From contig CAJTIU010000001.1 of the NCBI GenBank assembly GCA_910576335.1, positions 248,001-312,000 of the forward strand: a DNA stretch of 64,000 nucleotides, read 5' to 3'. Within the stretch, counting starts at the first letter, position 1; every line of letters starts with the position of its first letter. The notes under the pieces are model-generated. The model was not told where the DNA came from and searched no databases. It saw nothing but the letters and a program-made list of their open reading frames with translations. The position numbers and the translations under genes are program-made. The stretch comes from Lachnospiraceae bacterium. Its GTDB lineage: Bacteria > Bacillota > Clostridia > Lachnospirales > Lachnospiraceae. This document shows, one piece after another, positions 8,813 to 18,197 of the stretch.

Positions 8813-10163
8813 ATTGCAGAGAAAATTTGTCCTGCTCTATACAGTAACTACGGGGCTGATCACCACACTGGTCCTGTCCGCCGCTTTTTTGTTTTACCTT
8901 TCTTCCCAGAAGAATCAGCAGAAAGCGGCTTTTCAGGATCAGCTTTTTTCGCTAACCTCCACGCTTCAGAGCGGAAACCAGTTTGCTGATTCCTTTCTTG
9001 CACAGGCGGAACAAAAGCACCAGCTTCTTATTTATATAGAAGAAAATGATATCCCTTTTTTCTTTTCCGGATCCTATCAGCCTGCCACTGACCGGGAGGT
9101 TCTATTTTCGCGTGCAGGTTTAGAGGCACAAAAGGAAGGCATCTACCCGTCCTCCCATCCGGTTTCCTCGAATCTGTTGCAGTCCTCCATTTTTGAGATC
9201 GCCGGAGATGAGGAGGATGCTTATTTAGGAAATGTACTCCTTCTTCAGACTGAGAACAGCTGTAAAAAGATGGTTCTCCTCCAGGACATCACCAGGAATC
9301 GTCTTAAGCTTGCCAGAACTGCCTGTTCTTATCTGCTTATAGACCTGTTCGGAATCCTGCTTCTCTTTTTTACCGGACGGTGGTTTGTGCGCCGTTCCTT
9401 AAGGCCCATGGAGGAAGTGTATAAAAAACAGCAGGATTTTGCTGCCTCTGCCTCCCATGAACTGCGTTCTCCTCTGTCCGTGATCCAGACCTCTGCAGAT
9501 GCCGCCTGGGGCATGTTAAGCAGGCAGTCCGAGTCTCCTCTGGATACTTCCACTGCAGATGTCCTGAAGCTCCTTGACACCATAAAGTCCGAGTGCCGCA
9601 GGGGAAGCTCCCTCATTAAAAATCTTCTGCTGCTCGTATCCGCAGAGCAGAATCAGTGGGCAGTCAAAAAGCGTGCCTTTGAGATTGACACGCTTCTTTT
9701 AAATCTTCTAGAGTTGTATGAGCCCCTCTGTTTTGCAAAAAATGGAACGCTTCTTCTAGAACTTCCCGGGGAAGACCTCCCTGCGGCATACGCTGACCCG
9801 GATCTGTGCAGACAGATTCTTACTATACTTCTGGATAATGCAATCACATATGGTCTTTCGGAAAACTGTCAGCACAGACTATCTGACTCTGAAGATGGTT
9901 CCTGCGGGAAGATTATACTCCGGGGTGAAGCTGTACACTCCAGAGTTTACATCTCCGTTATAGACCATGGCCCCGGTATTCCTGATAAGGAGAAGTCCCT
10001 TATCTTTGACCGTTTCTACAAAAGCGACAAATCCAGGAATAGTAAAGAGCACTTCGGCCTGGGCCTGTCCATTGCCGCCGCCCTTGCAGAACTGCAGGGA
10101 ATCTCCCTGAAAATAACAGATACGCCAGGAGGGGGGACAACTTTTGTATTGATTCTACAGTAA
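8802..10163 (+). CDS. Sensor histidine kinase
   Basis: This 453-residue kinase has two TM helices (about 11-33 and 175-192) flanking a short extracytoplasmic sensor region. The H-box is [14 protein letters not shown] with His219, followed by the N-box ([12 protein letters not shown]), G1 box (DHGPGIPD) and G2 box (HFGLGLSIA). It overlaps the upstream regulator gene, so the two are cotranscribed. Its 3' end overlaps the convergent enolase gene by 9 bp. The small sensor loop resembles kinases that sense via an ABC transporter. Confidence 0.95.
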   Translation: MFPKLQRKFVLLYTVTTGLITTLVLSAAFLFYLSSQKNQQKAAFQDQLFSLTSTLQSGNQFADSFLAQAEQKHQLLIYIEENDIPFFFSGSYQPATDREVLFSRAGLEAQKEGIYPSSHPVSSNLLQSSIFEIAGDEEDAYLGNVLLLQTENSCKKMVLLQDITRNRLKLARTACSYLLIDLFGILLLFFTGRWFVRRSLRPMEEVYKKQQDFAASASHELRSPLSVIQTSADAAWGMLSRQSESPLDTSTADVLKLLDTIKSECRRGSSLIKNLLLLVSAEQNQWAVKKRAFEIDTLLLNLLELYEPLCFAKNGTLLLELPGEDLPAAYADPDLCRQILTILLDNAITYGLSENCQHRLSDSEDGSCGKIILRGEAVHSRVYISVIDHGPGIPDKEKSLIFDRFYKSDKSRNSKEHFGLGLSIAAALAELQGISLKITDTPGGGTTFVLILQ

Positions 10164-11447
10164 ACCGTACTCTCCCGCCTCGCCTAGTTTTTCTTCTATA
10201 CGGAGCAGCCGGTTATATTTCTCAACTCTTTCGGAGCGGCACGGCGCTCCTGTTTTGATCTGCCCGGCGTTAAATGCCACCGCAATATCTGCGATCATGG
10301 TATCTGCGGTCTCTCCCGAGCGATGGGAAATGATAGTATGATATCCTGCGTTTTTCGCCATCTCTATGGCTTCGAAGGCTTCCGTCAGTGTCCCGATCTG
10401 ATTTACTTTGACCAGAATTGCATTTGCCACTTCTTTTTTTATACCCGTCTCCAGTCTCTTTGTATTCGTTACAAACAGATCGTCTCCTACCAGCTGTGTA
10501 TGAAGTCCAAGCCTTGTAGTAAGAAGCTCCCATCCGTCCCAGTCCTCCTCATCCAGCGGATCTTCGATGGATACCACCGGAAATTCTTCGATCAGCTCCT
10601 CATAGTAATCAATCAGCTCCTCCACGGAACGGATCACATTTCCGCCATTCATTTTCCCTTCACCCTCAAAAACATACTTTTTAAATTTTTTATCATACAG
10701 CTCTGACGCCGCCACATCAAGGGCAATCTGAATGTCCTTTCCCGGCCTGTATCCGGCTCTGCGTACTGCATTTATAATAAATGTCAGTGCTGACCTGGCA
10801 TCCGGGAGATCCGGGGCAAAACCGCCTTCATCTCCTACGGCTGTACTAAGTCCTTCTTCTTTTAGAAGGTCTTTCAGTGCATGGTAGATCTCCGCACACA
10901 TGCGCAGTCCCTCGCGGAAGCTTCCTGCTCCTGTGGGCATAATCATAAATTCCTGAATGTCTATGGTATTGTCTGCGTGTCTTCCGCCATTCATAATATT
11001 CATCATGGGAACCGGGAGCCTCTTTGCGCTGACACCGCCAAGGTAGGAATAAAGAGGCAGTCCCAGAGACTCTGCCGCTGCCCTTGCCGCTGCCATAGAG
11101 ACGCCCAGCATGGCATTGGCTCCCAGGTTCGATTTGTTTTCTGTACCGTCAATCCTCTTCAGGCACAAATCAAGGGCTGTCTGGTCAAAGACATTCATTC
11201 CGGTAAGCTGGGGCGCAATCTGTGCATTCACATGGTCTATGGCACGCTCCACACCAAGTCCATTGTAACGCTCTCCCCCATCCCTTAGCTCCAGTGCCTC
11301 AAAGCGGCCCGTAGATGCCCCAGATGGCACGCTGGCACGCCCAAGATATTTCTCACCTGCCAGTACTTCAACTTCTATAGTAGGATTCCCGCGGGAATCT
11401 AAGATTTCTCTTGCGTATATGTCCGTAATCGGTAAATACTTATCCAT
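10155..11447 (-). CDS. eno: Enolase
   Basis: This enzyme converts 2-phosphoglycerate to phosphoenolpyruvate in glycolysis. The 430-residue length is normal. Motifs include the N-terminal [15 protein letters not shown], the substrate loop SGASTG, the Mg2+ ligands in [19 protein letters not shown] and VGDDLFVTN, the catalytic Lys in [13 protein letters not shown], and ISHRSGET. The gene stands alone and is convergent with the kinase gene. Its 5' region contains paired inverted repeats listed separately. Confidence 0.98.
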   Translation of the reverse strand: MDKYLPITDIYAREILDSRGNPTIEVEVLAGEKYLGRASVPSGASTGRFEALELRDGGERYNGLGVERAIDHVNAQIAPQLTGMNVFDQTALDLCLKRIDGTENKSNLGANAMLGVSMAAARAAAESLGLPLYSYLGGVSAKRLPVPMMNIMNGGRHADNTIDIQEFMIMPTGAGSFREGLRMCAEIYHALKDLLKEEGLSTAVGDEGGFAPDLPDARSALTFIINAVRRAGYRPGKDIQIALDVAASELYDKKFKKYVFEGEGKMNGGNVIRSVEELIDYYEELIEEFPVVSIEDPLDEEDWDGWELLTTRLGLHTQLVGDDLFVTNTKRLETGIKKEVANAILVKVNQIGTLTEAFEAIEMAKNAGYHTIISHRSGETADTMIADIAVAFNAGQIKTGAPCRSERVEKYNRLLRIEEKLGEAGEYGLL

Positions 11448-11466
11448 CTTTTTTCATTCCTCCTTT

Positions 11467-11528
11467 ATGTGCATCTTAAGCACATTCCTGATCCGTGAAT
11501 TATAATTATTATGTGTTACTGGACACAT
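11467..11528. promoter_or_regulatory. Two related inverted repeats upstream of eno and yitT
   Basis: ATGTGC-7 nt-GCACAT (11467-11485) and ATGTGT-6 nt-ACACAT (11511-11528) are perfect 6-bp dyads of the same ATGTG/CACAT type. A further tATTATGTGTC half-site lies near 11543. They sit between the divergent starts of eno and the YitT gene and look like an operator set for an unidentified dimeric regulator. Confidence 0.45.
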
Positions 11529-11579
11529 CTTAAACAGTAACTATTATGTGTCATTTCCCGGTTACTATTCAAAATTCCA

Positions 11580-11608
11580 TTGACTTTTCTACACCTCCGC
11601 GTTACAAT
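11580..11608 (+). promoter_or_regulatory. Sigma-A promoter for the YitT gene
   Basis: TTGACT (11580-11585) and TACAAT (11603-11608) are separated by 17 bp, about 70 bp before the start codon at 11678. Confidence 0.7.
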
Positions 11609-11677
11609 TGGTGACGTAATCAAACAAGTTACTTTCCGCTGTGCCGGCGGGAAAATTTTTACGTTGGGGAATGTATT

Positions 11678-12520
11678 ATGAAATCACAATTGAAAAACTT
11701 TTGTCTTTTGACTGGAAGCACGTTGATCATGGCTGTAGGTATTTACTTTTTCAAGTTTGCCAACAACTTTACCTTTGGAGGAATCACGGGTCTGGCTGTA
11801 CTGGTTGCAAAGTCCGGTATCATCTCTGCCAGTGATTTTACCTTTGTCACGAATATGATCCTCCTAGTCATTGGTTTTTTTATCCTGGGGAAGAAATTTG
11901 CAGCAAAGACCGGCTATTGCAGTATCCTCCTGTCAGTTTCCCTGTCACTGCTTGAGAGAATCTTTCCGATGAGCCACCCGCTTACCGACCAGCCGGTTCT
12001 GGAGCTTGCATTTGCCATTGCACTTCCGGCGCTTGGCTCTGCTGTTCTCTTCAATATCGGAGCATCCAGCGGCGGTACAGATGTGGTTGCCATGATTATG
12101 AAGAAATATTCAAGCCTTGATATTGGAAATGCCCTGATGCTTACTGATTTTATTATTACCCTAAGCGGATGCTTTGTATTCGACATTGAGACAGGACTTT
12201 ATTCCTTCCTCGGGCTTGCCGCACGTTCTTTCATGATTGACGGCTTTATCGAAAGTCTGAATCTGTCCAAATATTTTAACGTTGTATGCATCGATCCGCA
12301 GCCGATCTGTGACTTTATCAAAGAAAAGCTCCACAGAAGCGCATCCATTGTCCAGGCAAAGGGTGCATTCTCCGGGGAGGATAAGTATATTATCTTTACT
12401 GTACTGAACCGCGTAGAGGCCGTAAAGCTACGTAATTTTATTAAGGAAAACCATCCGGATGCCTTTTTACTCATTTCCAATACAAGTGAGATTATCGGAA
12501 AGGGGTTCCATTCTATCTAA
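11678..12520 (+). CDS. YitT family membrane protein with C-terminal DUF2179 domain
   Basis: This 280-residue protein has five or six TM segments in residues 1-190, including the conserved GGxTGLAVL and GASSGGTDVVAMI stretches typical of YitT/DUF161. A soluble C-terminal DUF2179 domain follows (VVCIDPQPICDFIKEKLHR through NTSEIIGKGF). Function is unproven in the family; a transporter role is proposed for some members. A GGGGAAT site precedes the ATG. Confidence 0.9.
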   Translation: MKSQLKNFCLLTGSTLIMAVGIYFFKFANNFTFGGITGLAVLVAKSGIISASDFTFVTNMILLVIGFFILGKKFAAKTGYCSILLSVSLSLLERIFPMSHPLTDQPVLELAFAIALPALGSAVLFNIGASSGGTDVVAMIMKKYSSLDIGNALMLTDFIITLSGCFVFDIETGLYSFLGLAARSFMIDGFIESLNLSKYFNVVCIDPQPICDFIKEKLHRSASIVQAKGAFSGEDKYIIFTVLNRVEAVKLRNFIKENHPDAFLLISNTSEIIGKGFHSI

Positions 12521-12654
12521 TAAAGCCGTGTGATTCACTATTATACGGTCATGTACAGCAATCAGTAAATAGTAATGAATAAAACCATATATTAATATAA
12601 GAACATAGATGCAGCCGTGCAAAAGTCTGCACTGCTGCCAGGAAGGAGAACTCT

Positions 12655-13713
12655 ATGACAAAGAAAAAAATAGCTGTATTATTCGGCGGACAGTCCTCCG
12701 AACATATTGTATCCTGTATGTCAGTTGCCAATGTAGCTGAACAGATTGACACCAATCTTTATGATCTGCTCCTGATCGGAATAACAGAAGACGGCCATTG
12801 GCTGAAGACTGATTCCATCAAAGCGATCCGCTCGGATGAATGGAGAAACAGCACCACAGAGGCTGTCATCTCTCCAGACGCCACAAAGCAGTGCGTAATC
12901 CTCAATGAAAACGGAAAGATAACAGAAGAAAGGATTGACGTCGTATTTCCGGTACTTCACGGACCTTTGGGTGAAGACGGCACGATCCAGGGACTTTTGG
13001 AGATGGCGTGCCTTCCTTATGTAGGCTGCGGGGTTCTGTCCTCAGCGGTATCCATGGATAAGCTATACACAAAGATTATTGTAGATGACCTAGGGATCCG
13101 TCAGGCCGACTATGTGCCTGTCATGAGCTGGCGGATGAAAAAGGATATAGAAAGCATCATAAAACAGATCGAGGACAAATTTTCTTACCCAGTATTCATC
13201 AAGCCCTCCAATGCAGGCTCCTCCAGAGGAGTAAGCAAGGCAGAAAACCGGGAACAGCTCATTGCCGGACTCGAAGAAGCCGCAAAGCATGACCGGAAAG
13301 TCCTTGTAGAAGAGATGATCTGCGGCCACGAAATCGAATGCGCGGTACTGGGAGGCGGACAGAAGCCAGTCCAGTCCTCCGGAGTAGGCGAGATCCTGGC
13401 AGCAGCCGACTTCTATGACTTCGAAGCAAAATACTTTAACGAAGAATCCCGCACCGTAATTAACCCGGAGCTTCCCGGTGAGTCCGCAAAGAACGTGAAA
13501 AAAGCAGCAGAGGCAATCTTCAACGCAGTAGACGGCTATGGCCTTGCCCGGGTGGATTTCTTCGTGACAAATGAAGGAGAAGTCATCTTCAATGAAATCA
13601 ACACCATGCCCGGATTCACGGCAATCAGTATGTATCCCATGCTGTGGGAGGCAGCCGGAATCAGCAAGAAAGAGCTGATTGGAAAATTAATAGAACTGGC
13701 ATATGAACGCTAA
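12655..13713 (+). CDS. ddl: D-alanine--D-alanine ligase
   Basis: This is an ATP-grasp enzyme that makes the D-Ala-D-Ala dipeptide for peptidoglycan. Its 352 residues carry LFGGQSSEHIVS near the N-terminus, LHGPLGEDG, the ATP-binding KPSNAGSSRGVSK, VLVEEMICGHEIECAVLG, and the Mg2+-binding ARVDFFV...FNEINTMPGFT. The active-site loop reads FYDFEAKY, with the Tyr typical of D-Ala-D-Ala rather than VanA-type D-Ala-D-Lac ligases. GGAAGGAG precedes ATG 12655. A REP-like hairpin follows the stop directly. Confidence 0.97.
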   Translation: MTKKKIAVLFGGQSSEHIVSCMSVANVAEQIDTNLYDLLLIGITEDGHWLKTDSIKAIRSDEWRNSTTEAVISPDATKQCVILNENGKITEERIDVVFPVLHGPLGEDGTIQGLLEMACLPYVGCGVLSSAVSMDKLYTKIIVDDLGIRQADYVPVMSWRMKKDIESIIKQIEDKFSYPVFIKPSNAGSSRGVSKAENREQLIAGLEEAAKHDRKVLVEEMICGHEIECAVLGGGQKPVQSSGVGEILAAADFYDFEAKYFNEESRTVINPELPGESAKNVKKAAEAIFNAVDGYGLARVDFFVTNEGEVIFNEINTMPGFTAISMYPMLWEAAGISKKELIGKLIELAYER

Positions 13714-13717
13714 CAAG

Positions 13718-13759
13718 TTGGGGACGGGGTATTTTTCACCTCAAAAGCTCCGTCCCCAA
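13718..13759. repeat. REP-like GGGGACGG palindrome between ddl and glmM
   Basis: TTGGGGACGG (13718-13727) pairs with CCGTCCCCAA (13750-13759) across a 22-nt loop. It lies between two convergent genes and may serve as a bidirectional terminator. The same core is found in the 40-bp palindrome at 15343. Confidence 0.75.
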
Positions 13760-13763
13760 TTGG

Positions 13764-15110
13764 TTACTCTATCATTAGTCCTTCTGCCTTGATGACATCT
13801 GTGACTTGTGTTACGTATTTTTCGCAGAGCTCGTTGGTGGATGCTTCTACCATGACGCGGATGACAGGCTCTGTTCCGCTTTCTCTTACGAGGATGCGGC
13901 CGTCATCGCCGAGTGCTTCTGCTACAGCGTTCACTGCTTTTATGACCTCGGAATTCTCCCGCGCGGTTTTCTTGTCTAATACTTTTACGTTCCGAAGAAG
14001 CTGCGGGTAGATCTTCACTGGTTCTGCAAGCTTTGAAAGACTCATCTTTTTCTCAAGTATGACTTCCATAACCATAAGAGATGTGAGGATTCCGTCACCG
14101 GTTGTGGCATGCTTACTGAATATGATATGCCCGGACTGTTCTCCGCCGAGGCAGAAATCATTTTTCACCATGTTCTCGTATACATATTTATCTCCCACAG
14201 CGGTCTTCTCGTATTTGATGCCTGCTTTGTCACATGCCTTATAAAGACCGAGGTTCGACATGATTGTTGTTACGATGGTATTGCCGCTTAAGCGGGCGTT
14301 TTCTTTCAGGTATCTTCCGCAGATGTAGAGAATCAGGTCACCGTCAACTACTTCGCCGTTCTCGTCCACAGCGATACAGCGGTCTGCGTCCCCGTCAAAT
14401 GCGAAGCCTACGTCCAGCTTTTTCTCTTTCACAAAACTCTGAAGCACCTCGATATGCGTGGATCCGCAGTTTGTGTTGATATTGAGTCCGTCCGGCTCAC
14501 AGTTAATTACATAGGTCTTTGCACCAAGGGCATCGTATACGCTCTTTGCGATAGCAAATGCACTTCCGTTTGAACAGTCCAGTCCCACTCTCATATCTTC
14601 AAAGGAACGGGTTGCAAGGGAAATAAGATAACCGATATAACGGTTTCTTCCTGCTGCGTAGTCAATGGTACGTCCGATATTTTCCTTCTTTGCAAGAGGA
14701 AGCTCGGAGGTCTCGCCGTCGATATAGCGCTCAATTTTCTCTTCTACCTCAGCCTCCATCTTGTGCCCTTTTCCATTAATAATCTTGATTCCGTTATCAT
14801 AGAAGGGATTATGGCTTGCGGAAATCATAATTCCACAATCAAAGCCCTCTGTTCTTGTTACATAGGATACACTCGGGGTTGTGGTTACGTGAAGAAGGTA
14901 TGCGTTTGCTCCAGATGCAGTAAGGCCTGCGGCTAAGGCATACTCGAACATGTAGCTGCTTCTTCTTGTGTCCTTTCCGATGACGATCCTCGCCTTATGT
15001 TCCTGTCCGTAATACCATCCCAGATATCTTCCTACCTTAAATGCATGCTCAACGGTCAGTACTTCATTGGCTTCTCCACGGAAACCGTCTGTTCCAAAAT
15101 ATTTGCCCAT
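13764..15110 (-). CDS. glmM: Phosphoglucosamine mutase
   Basis: This enzyme interconverts glucosamine-6-phosphate and glucosamine-1-phosphate for UDP-GlcNAc and cell-wall synthesis. Its 448 residues include the N-terminal MGKYFGTDGFRGEAN, the phosphoserine loop MISASHNPFYDNG, the metal-binding FDGDADR, the sugar-binding GGEQSGHI and the C-terminal phosphate-binding RESGTEPVIRVM. The short reading of the sugar loop agrees with GlmM rather than ManB/Pgm. Confidence 0.98.
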   Translation of the reverse strand: MGKYFGTDGFRGEANEVLTVEHAFKVGRYLGWYYGQEHKARIVIGKDTRRSSYMFEYALAAGLTASGANAYLLHVTTTPSVSYVTRTEGFDCGIMISASHNPFYDNGIKIINGKGHKMEAEVEEKIERYIDGETSELPLAKKENIGRTIDYAAGRNRYIGYLISLATRSFEDMRVGLDCSNGSAFAIAKSVYDALGAKTYVINCEPDGLNINTNCGSTHIEVLQSFVKEKKLDVGFAFDGDADRCIAVDENGEVVDGDLILYICGRYLKENARLSGNTIVTTIMSNLGLYKACDKAGIKYEKTAVGDKYVYENMVKNDFCLGGEQSGHIIFSKHATTGDGILTSLMVMEVILEKKMSLSKLAEPVKIYPQLLRNVKVLDKKTARENSEVIKAVNAVAEALGDDGRILVRESGTEPVIRVMVEASTNELCEKYVTQVTDVIKAEGLMIE

Positions 15111-15342
15111 AATTCATCTCCTCCATGTCGTCTGACATTCTTCATAACAGATCCGGCGGCTGCCCGGTTATACCTGTAACTGGGGAGTGCCTTTACAGTT
15201 ATTTACATCTTTACTATTATATAGCGTTTTATTTTAAGATACAACCCCCAATATCAAGCCCTTTATAAAAGCGTTACCTGCTCAGGCAGATACCAGAAAT
15301 ACACAAACAAAATATGATTGGCGGTCTAGAGCATGTTAGAAA

Positions 15343-15382
15343 ATTGGGGACGGGGCATTTTTAAAAATGCCCCGTCCCCAAT
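15343..15382. repeat. Perfect 40-bp palindrome, REP-like
   Basis: The two 20-nt arms (15343-15362 and 15363-15382) are exact reverse complements, begin with ATTGGGGACGGGGC and meet without a loop. The core matches the imperfect copy at 13718-13759. Elements of this GGGGACGG type are dispersed in Firmicutes genomes and have been linked to REP-associated tyrosine transposases; no such transposase is in this window. Confidence 0.85.
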
Positions 15383-15457
15383 GCAAGGTTTCCCTCTTCT
15401 GGATCGTATTATTTATAGATAAGAAATTTTAAAGCAATGTCAAAGGAGGAATTGAAA

Positions 15458-15736
15458 ATGAATTTCACAAAAAAATGTAAGAAAGCGGTTGTTATTGTTA
15501 TGACAGCAATCATGTTAGCGGGCAATTTTACTGTTCCTGTTATGGCTCATGGACACCATGGATCCTGTCATACTTCCTATGTCAGTCATCATAACAGTCA
15601 GAGACGCAGCAAGGGGGTTTATTGCTCCTATCATGAGAAGTACCACAAGAAAAAGAGTAACTGCAGGCGGTATTGTAAAAAGCATAAGACAACCCACTGG
15701 AACGGGAAGCGTCATCATATAAAGAGACACCATTAA
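15458..15736 (+). CDS. Small secreted His-rich protein
   Basis: The product has 92 residues: a signal peptide (about 1-33, ending near VMA), then a mature chain of about 60 residues very rich in His, Lys and Cys (HGHHGSCH, CKKHK, RHHIKRHH at the end). ATG 15458 has AAAGGAGG 8 bases upstream; an upstream in-frame ATG at 15437 overlaps that site and is unlikely. The composition suggests metal or heme binding outside the cell, but no family is recognised. A strong terminator lies about 190 bp downstream. Confidence 0.75.
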   Translation: MNFTKKCKKAVVIVMTAIMLAGNFTVPVMAHGHHGSCHTSYVSHHNSQRRSKGVYCSYHEKYHKKKSNCRRYCKKHKTTHWNGKRHHIKRHH

Positions 15737-15927
15737 TGGTAATGGAGGGATAGTAAAATATCCCTTTACGGGCGATTCAGCCAGACTCCAGGGTGCCATA
15801 GGAGATGACGGAAAGGCCTTTCTCTAAGAGGGAAAGCATCATAGTTTTTTGTTGATTATACTTTAACAGGCTCCGGACAGGACATACTTGTGAATTCCCG
15901 TATTTTTTTATCTGTCGTTCTTCCGGC

Positions 15928-15963
15928 AAAAAGAGGCAGCACATAGTTGTGCTGCCTCTTTTT
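15928..15963. terminator. Bidirectional intrinsic terminator
   Basis: A perfect 15-bp stem (AAAAAGAGGCAGCAC / GTGCTGCCTCTTTTT) with loop ATAGTT ends in T-runs on both strands. Confidence 0.9.
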
Positions 15964-16004
15964 GCATCAGTGCTATCAAGCTGAAAAAACATATTCAAAT
16001 TATT

Positions 16005-16195
16005 TTATACAAGCATTGTATCCATAAGTTCGCCGCTACAGCTTATATTCATCAGAGATAACATTGCCATATTATGAATCGTATCACAGAGTCCAGACTC
16101 CTTATCATCTTTCCAATGCGGGTTCCAATTTAAGACATAATCGTATACATCTTTATCCGAAATATCTACTCTGCCCAGGCGGATATTGGTCCCAC
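16005..16195 (-). pseudogene. C-terminal remnant of an unidentified protein
   Basis: The minus frame reads about 62 codons beginning SGTNIRLGRVDISDKDVYDY and ending GELMDTMLV with a TAA at 16005-16007. It has no start codon and joins unrelated sequence at its 5' side. The protein-like composition and helix pattern suggest a real gene tail; I do not recognise the family. Confidence 0.4.
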
Positions 16196-16327
16196 TCTTG
16201 CAAATTCTTCTATTTCGTGTATTTATCTTTCATATGATCATAGCGAAAGTGCCTGCACCAATCAGGACACAGCCAAAGAGAGATTTCACTGACTTTGATT
16301 CTGACCGCCGGCTTATTTCATGTTTAA

Positions 16328-16702
16328 TTAAAATACTTCAGGACTATATACTGGCAGAGCTGCCTTTTTATAGTCGCCAAGGTTTCTTGTAACAATACAG
16401 TCCATCTCCTCACGGATTGCAGATTCTGTCATAACTGCATCTTCAAAATCCGAAAGATTGAACGGTACTTCCTTACGGCAGTCCATTCCAGCCGTATCCA
16501 ATAATCCAGACAGGCAAAACAGCTTGTTTAGAATTTGTCTGGTTTCTTTATCGCTATGTGTGCATCTATGTGTGAGATAGCAAATATCAGTAACAGATTT
16601 CGCAGTCAGGAACCCTTCAAACTGCTTATTTGCCGCTCCCAGAAATATCTCCCGGGCTTCCTTAAAAAAAGGCTCCCGGCTCTGCAGTGCATCAATCACA
16701 AT
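16328..16702 (-). pseudogene. PIN-domain ribonuclease (VapC-like toxin), N-terminus lost
   Basis: The frame from about 16702 reads IVIDALQSREPFFKEA and then a typical PIN domain with the C-terminal acidic DFEDAVMTESA and DCIVTRNLGDYKKAALP. PIN enzymes start with a LLDTN strand holding the first catalytic Asp; that strand is replaced here by unrelated sequence, leaving only the second Asp (IVIDA). No antitoxin gene is adjacent. It is an inactive fragment whose break lies at the junction with a Gly-rich piece on the other strand. Confidence 0.7.
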
Positions 16703-16940
16703 GCAGGAGAGACAGGCGGAAACCAGGCAGGCGCACCTCCATACAATGGAGGCGCGGCTACGTCGGGATCCGGAGGCTATCAGAATCCAGGTCCGCAAAT
16801 CGGCGGTTATCAGCATCCTGCCGGTGCTGCACATGGAGGCGCATATCCTGCCAATGGAAATGCTGCCGGAAACGGGAACTATCCGGGCGGCAGTAATCCA
16901 TCCTGTGGAGGCAGCTATCCCAATGGAGGCAATGGCGATG
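16703..16940 (+). pseudogene. Fragment of a Gly/Pro/Asn-rich low-complexity protein
   Basis: The plus frame reads GGNQAGAPPYNGG, GGYQNPGPQIGGYQHP, GNGNYPGGSNPSCGGSYPNGG, typical of the disordered N-terminus of TM2, DUF4234 or zinc-ribbon membrane proteins. It has no start of its own and ends abruptly at a minus-strand MATE fragment. The parent gene is not in the window. Confidence 0.5.
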
Positions 16941-16945
16941 CAAGG

Positions 16946-17391
16946 CTTCTGTTACTTTTTACCATACACAAAATAGTATATATTGCGACTGCAAACTCTG
17001 TAATCGGCATAACCCACCATAGCAGTTTAGCTCCAAAAAGCGCCGGAAGCACGAACACTAATACACCACATAGAACTATACCTCGTGCCATAGAAATGAT
17101 CAATGCTGTTTTCGGCTGCATCACAGACTGGAAATAATAGGTTGCAAAAATATTCAGCGGCAAAAGCAGATACGCAAGGCCATAGATCTGCATAATACCG
17201 GGAGCGACCTGCAGTACGCTGTCTGTTGGAGACATGAATATTTTCACAAAAACGTTCGGGAACAAAAGTACTGCAGCTGTCCATAGAAAGCCGAAGACTG
17301 CGACTGTCCACAAGGAATATTTCCGCGTTTCCCTGATGCACTCTATATTATGCACACTGTAGTTTTCGGAGACAATTATTGAATGTAACAA
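16946..17391 (-). pseudogene. MATE efflux transporter fragment
   Basis: About 145 residues match the C-terminal third of a MATE-type multidrug/Na+ antiporter: FPNVFVKIFM, then LPLNIFATYYFQSVMQ, then hydrophobic helices ending LLWWVMPITEFAVAIYTI. Both ends are broken; the 5' side lacks the first eight or so helices and the 3' side runs into the Gly-rich fragment. It is not a fragment of the intact MATE gene at 18.2 kb, which lies on the other strand and differs in sequence. Confidence 0.7.
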
Positions 17392-17649
17392 GAACTTCTT
17401 TTGCAGTATACACAGATTTTTCCTCCTTTCAGTCCGAAAACAGACTTATTCTATCTTATTTTTCTCAATTTATCAAGAGAATTCACAAAAAAATAATATT
17501 TGCCGTAACAGTTCAGCCATGTAGCAATTCGCAGATTGCGCGTGGATGCCTCCTTCTGCGAAAATGTGGTCTAAATCTCCTCTCATCTCTTTGTAACCCA
17601 GTAGGGAAATATCAGCTTATTTGCACAAACTTTGTAAAAAATTCCCATC

Positions 17650-17692
17650 TTGACAATTAGTACAGTTATGGACTATACTGTCATTAGTACAG
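17650..17692 (+). promoter_or_regulatory. Promoter and likely MarR operator
   Basis: TTGACA (17650-17655) and TATACT (17674-17679) with 18-bp spacing. ACAGT (17662-17666) and ACTGT (17677-17681) form a dyad across the -10. ATTAGTACAG occurs twice (17656-17665 and 17683-17692). The dyad position suggests autorepression by the MarR protein encoded next. Confidence 0.65.
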
Positions 17693-17729
17693 AAATATAC
17701 TAATTTGTTTGTATTTAAGGAGGCAGGCT

Positions 17730-18197
17730 ATGATATGCAACACTATTTTTATGGAACAGCTAAGCCAATACTATGATGCATGGCTCCAGTATAACAATGT
17801 GTACGAAGAATGGGCAAAAGCGCACGGGCTGTCCGTTAACTGCCTGTTAGTATTGTGTGCAATCTACGATAGCGGAGACGGCTGCACACAGAAAAAAATC
17901 AGCCAGCAGTGGCTCATACCCAAGCAGACGATCAACATGGTTTCCAAAGATTTGCAGCGCAAAGGGTTCGTGGAACTGTCCTTGCTGCAAGAGGATAAGA
18001 GAAATAAAATAATCCGTTTTACAAAGGAAGGAAAAGAATATGCAGACACCATTTTGAACGCACTGCGGAAAGTGGAGCTGTCTGTTATAGAGGAAATCGG
18101 CGTGGAACGTATGCAGCAGCTAAACGATAGTATGACATTATTTGCAAAGCTTTTCAGCAAAGCAGGAGGACTGAATGACAATGAAGCAAACCCGTGA
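17730..18197 (+). CDS. MarR family transcriptional regulator
   Basis: ATG 17730 is chosen because AAGGAGG lies 6 bases upstream, giving 155 residues. The winged helix covers about 50-110 (TQKKISQQWLIPKQTINMVSKDLQRKGFVE with wing LQEDKRNKIIRFTKEGKEY). Such proteins repress adjacent efflux genes and release DNA on ligand binding. It overlaps the MATE gene by 23 bp, so the two form one regulated efflux unit. Confidence 0.9.
   Translation: MICNTIFMEQLSQYYDAWLQYNNVYEEWAKAHGLSVNCLLVLCAIYDSGDGCTQKKISQQWLIPKQTINMVSKDLQRKGFVELSLLQEDKRNKIIRFTKEGKEYADTILNALRKVELSVIEEIGVERMQQLNDSMTLFAKLFSKAGGLNDNEANP

Noticed and set aside
12655-13713. VanA/VanB-type D-Ala-D-Lac ligase
   Set aside because: The active-site loop has the Tyr-containing FYDFEAKY of D-Ala-D-Ala ligases, and no vanH or vanX homolog is nearby.
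15777-15998. Minus-strand 73-codon reading after the His-rich gene
   Set aside because: It runs through the terminator hairpin and shows no protein-like features or RBS.
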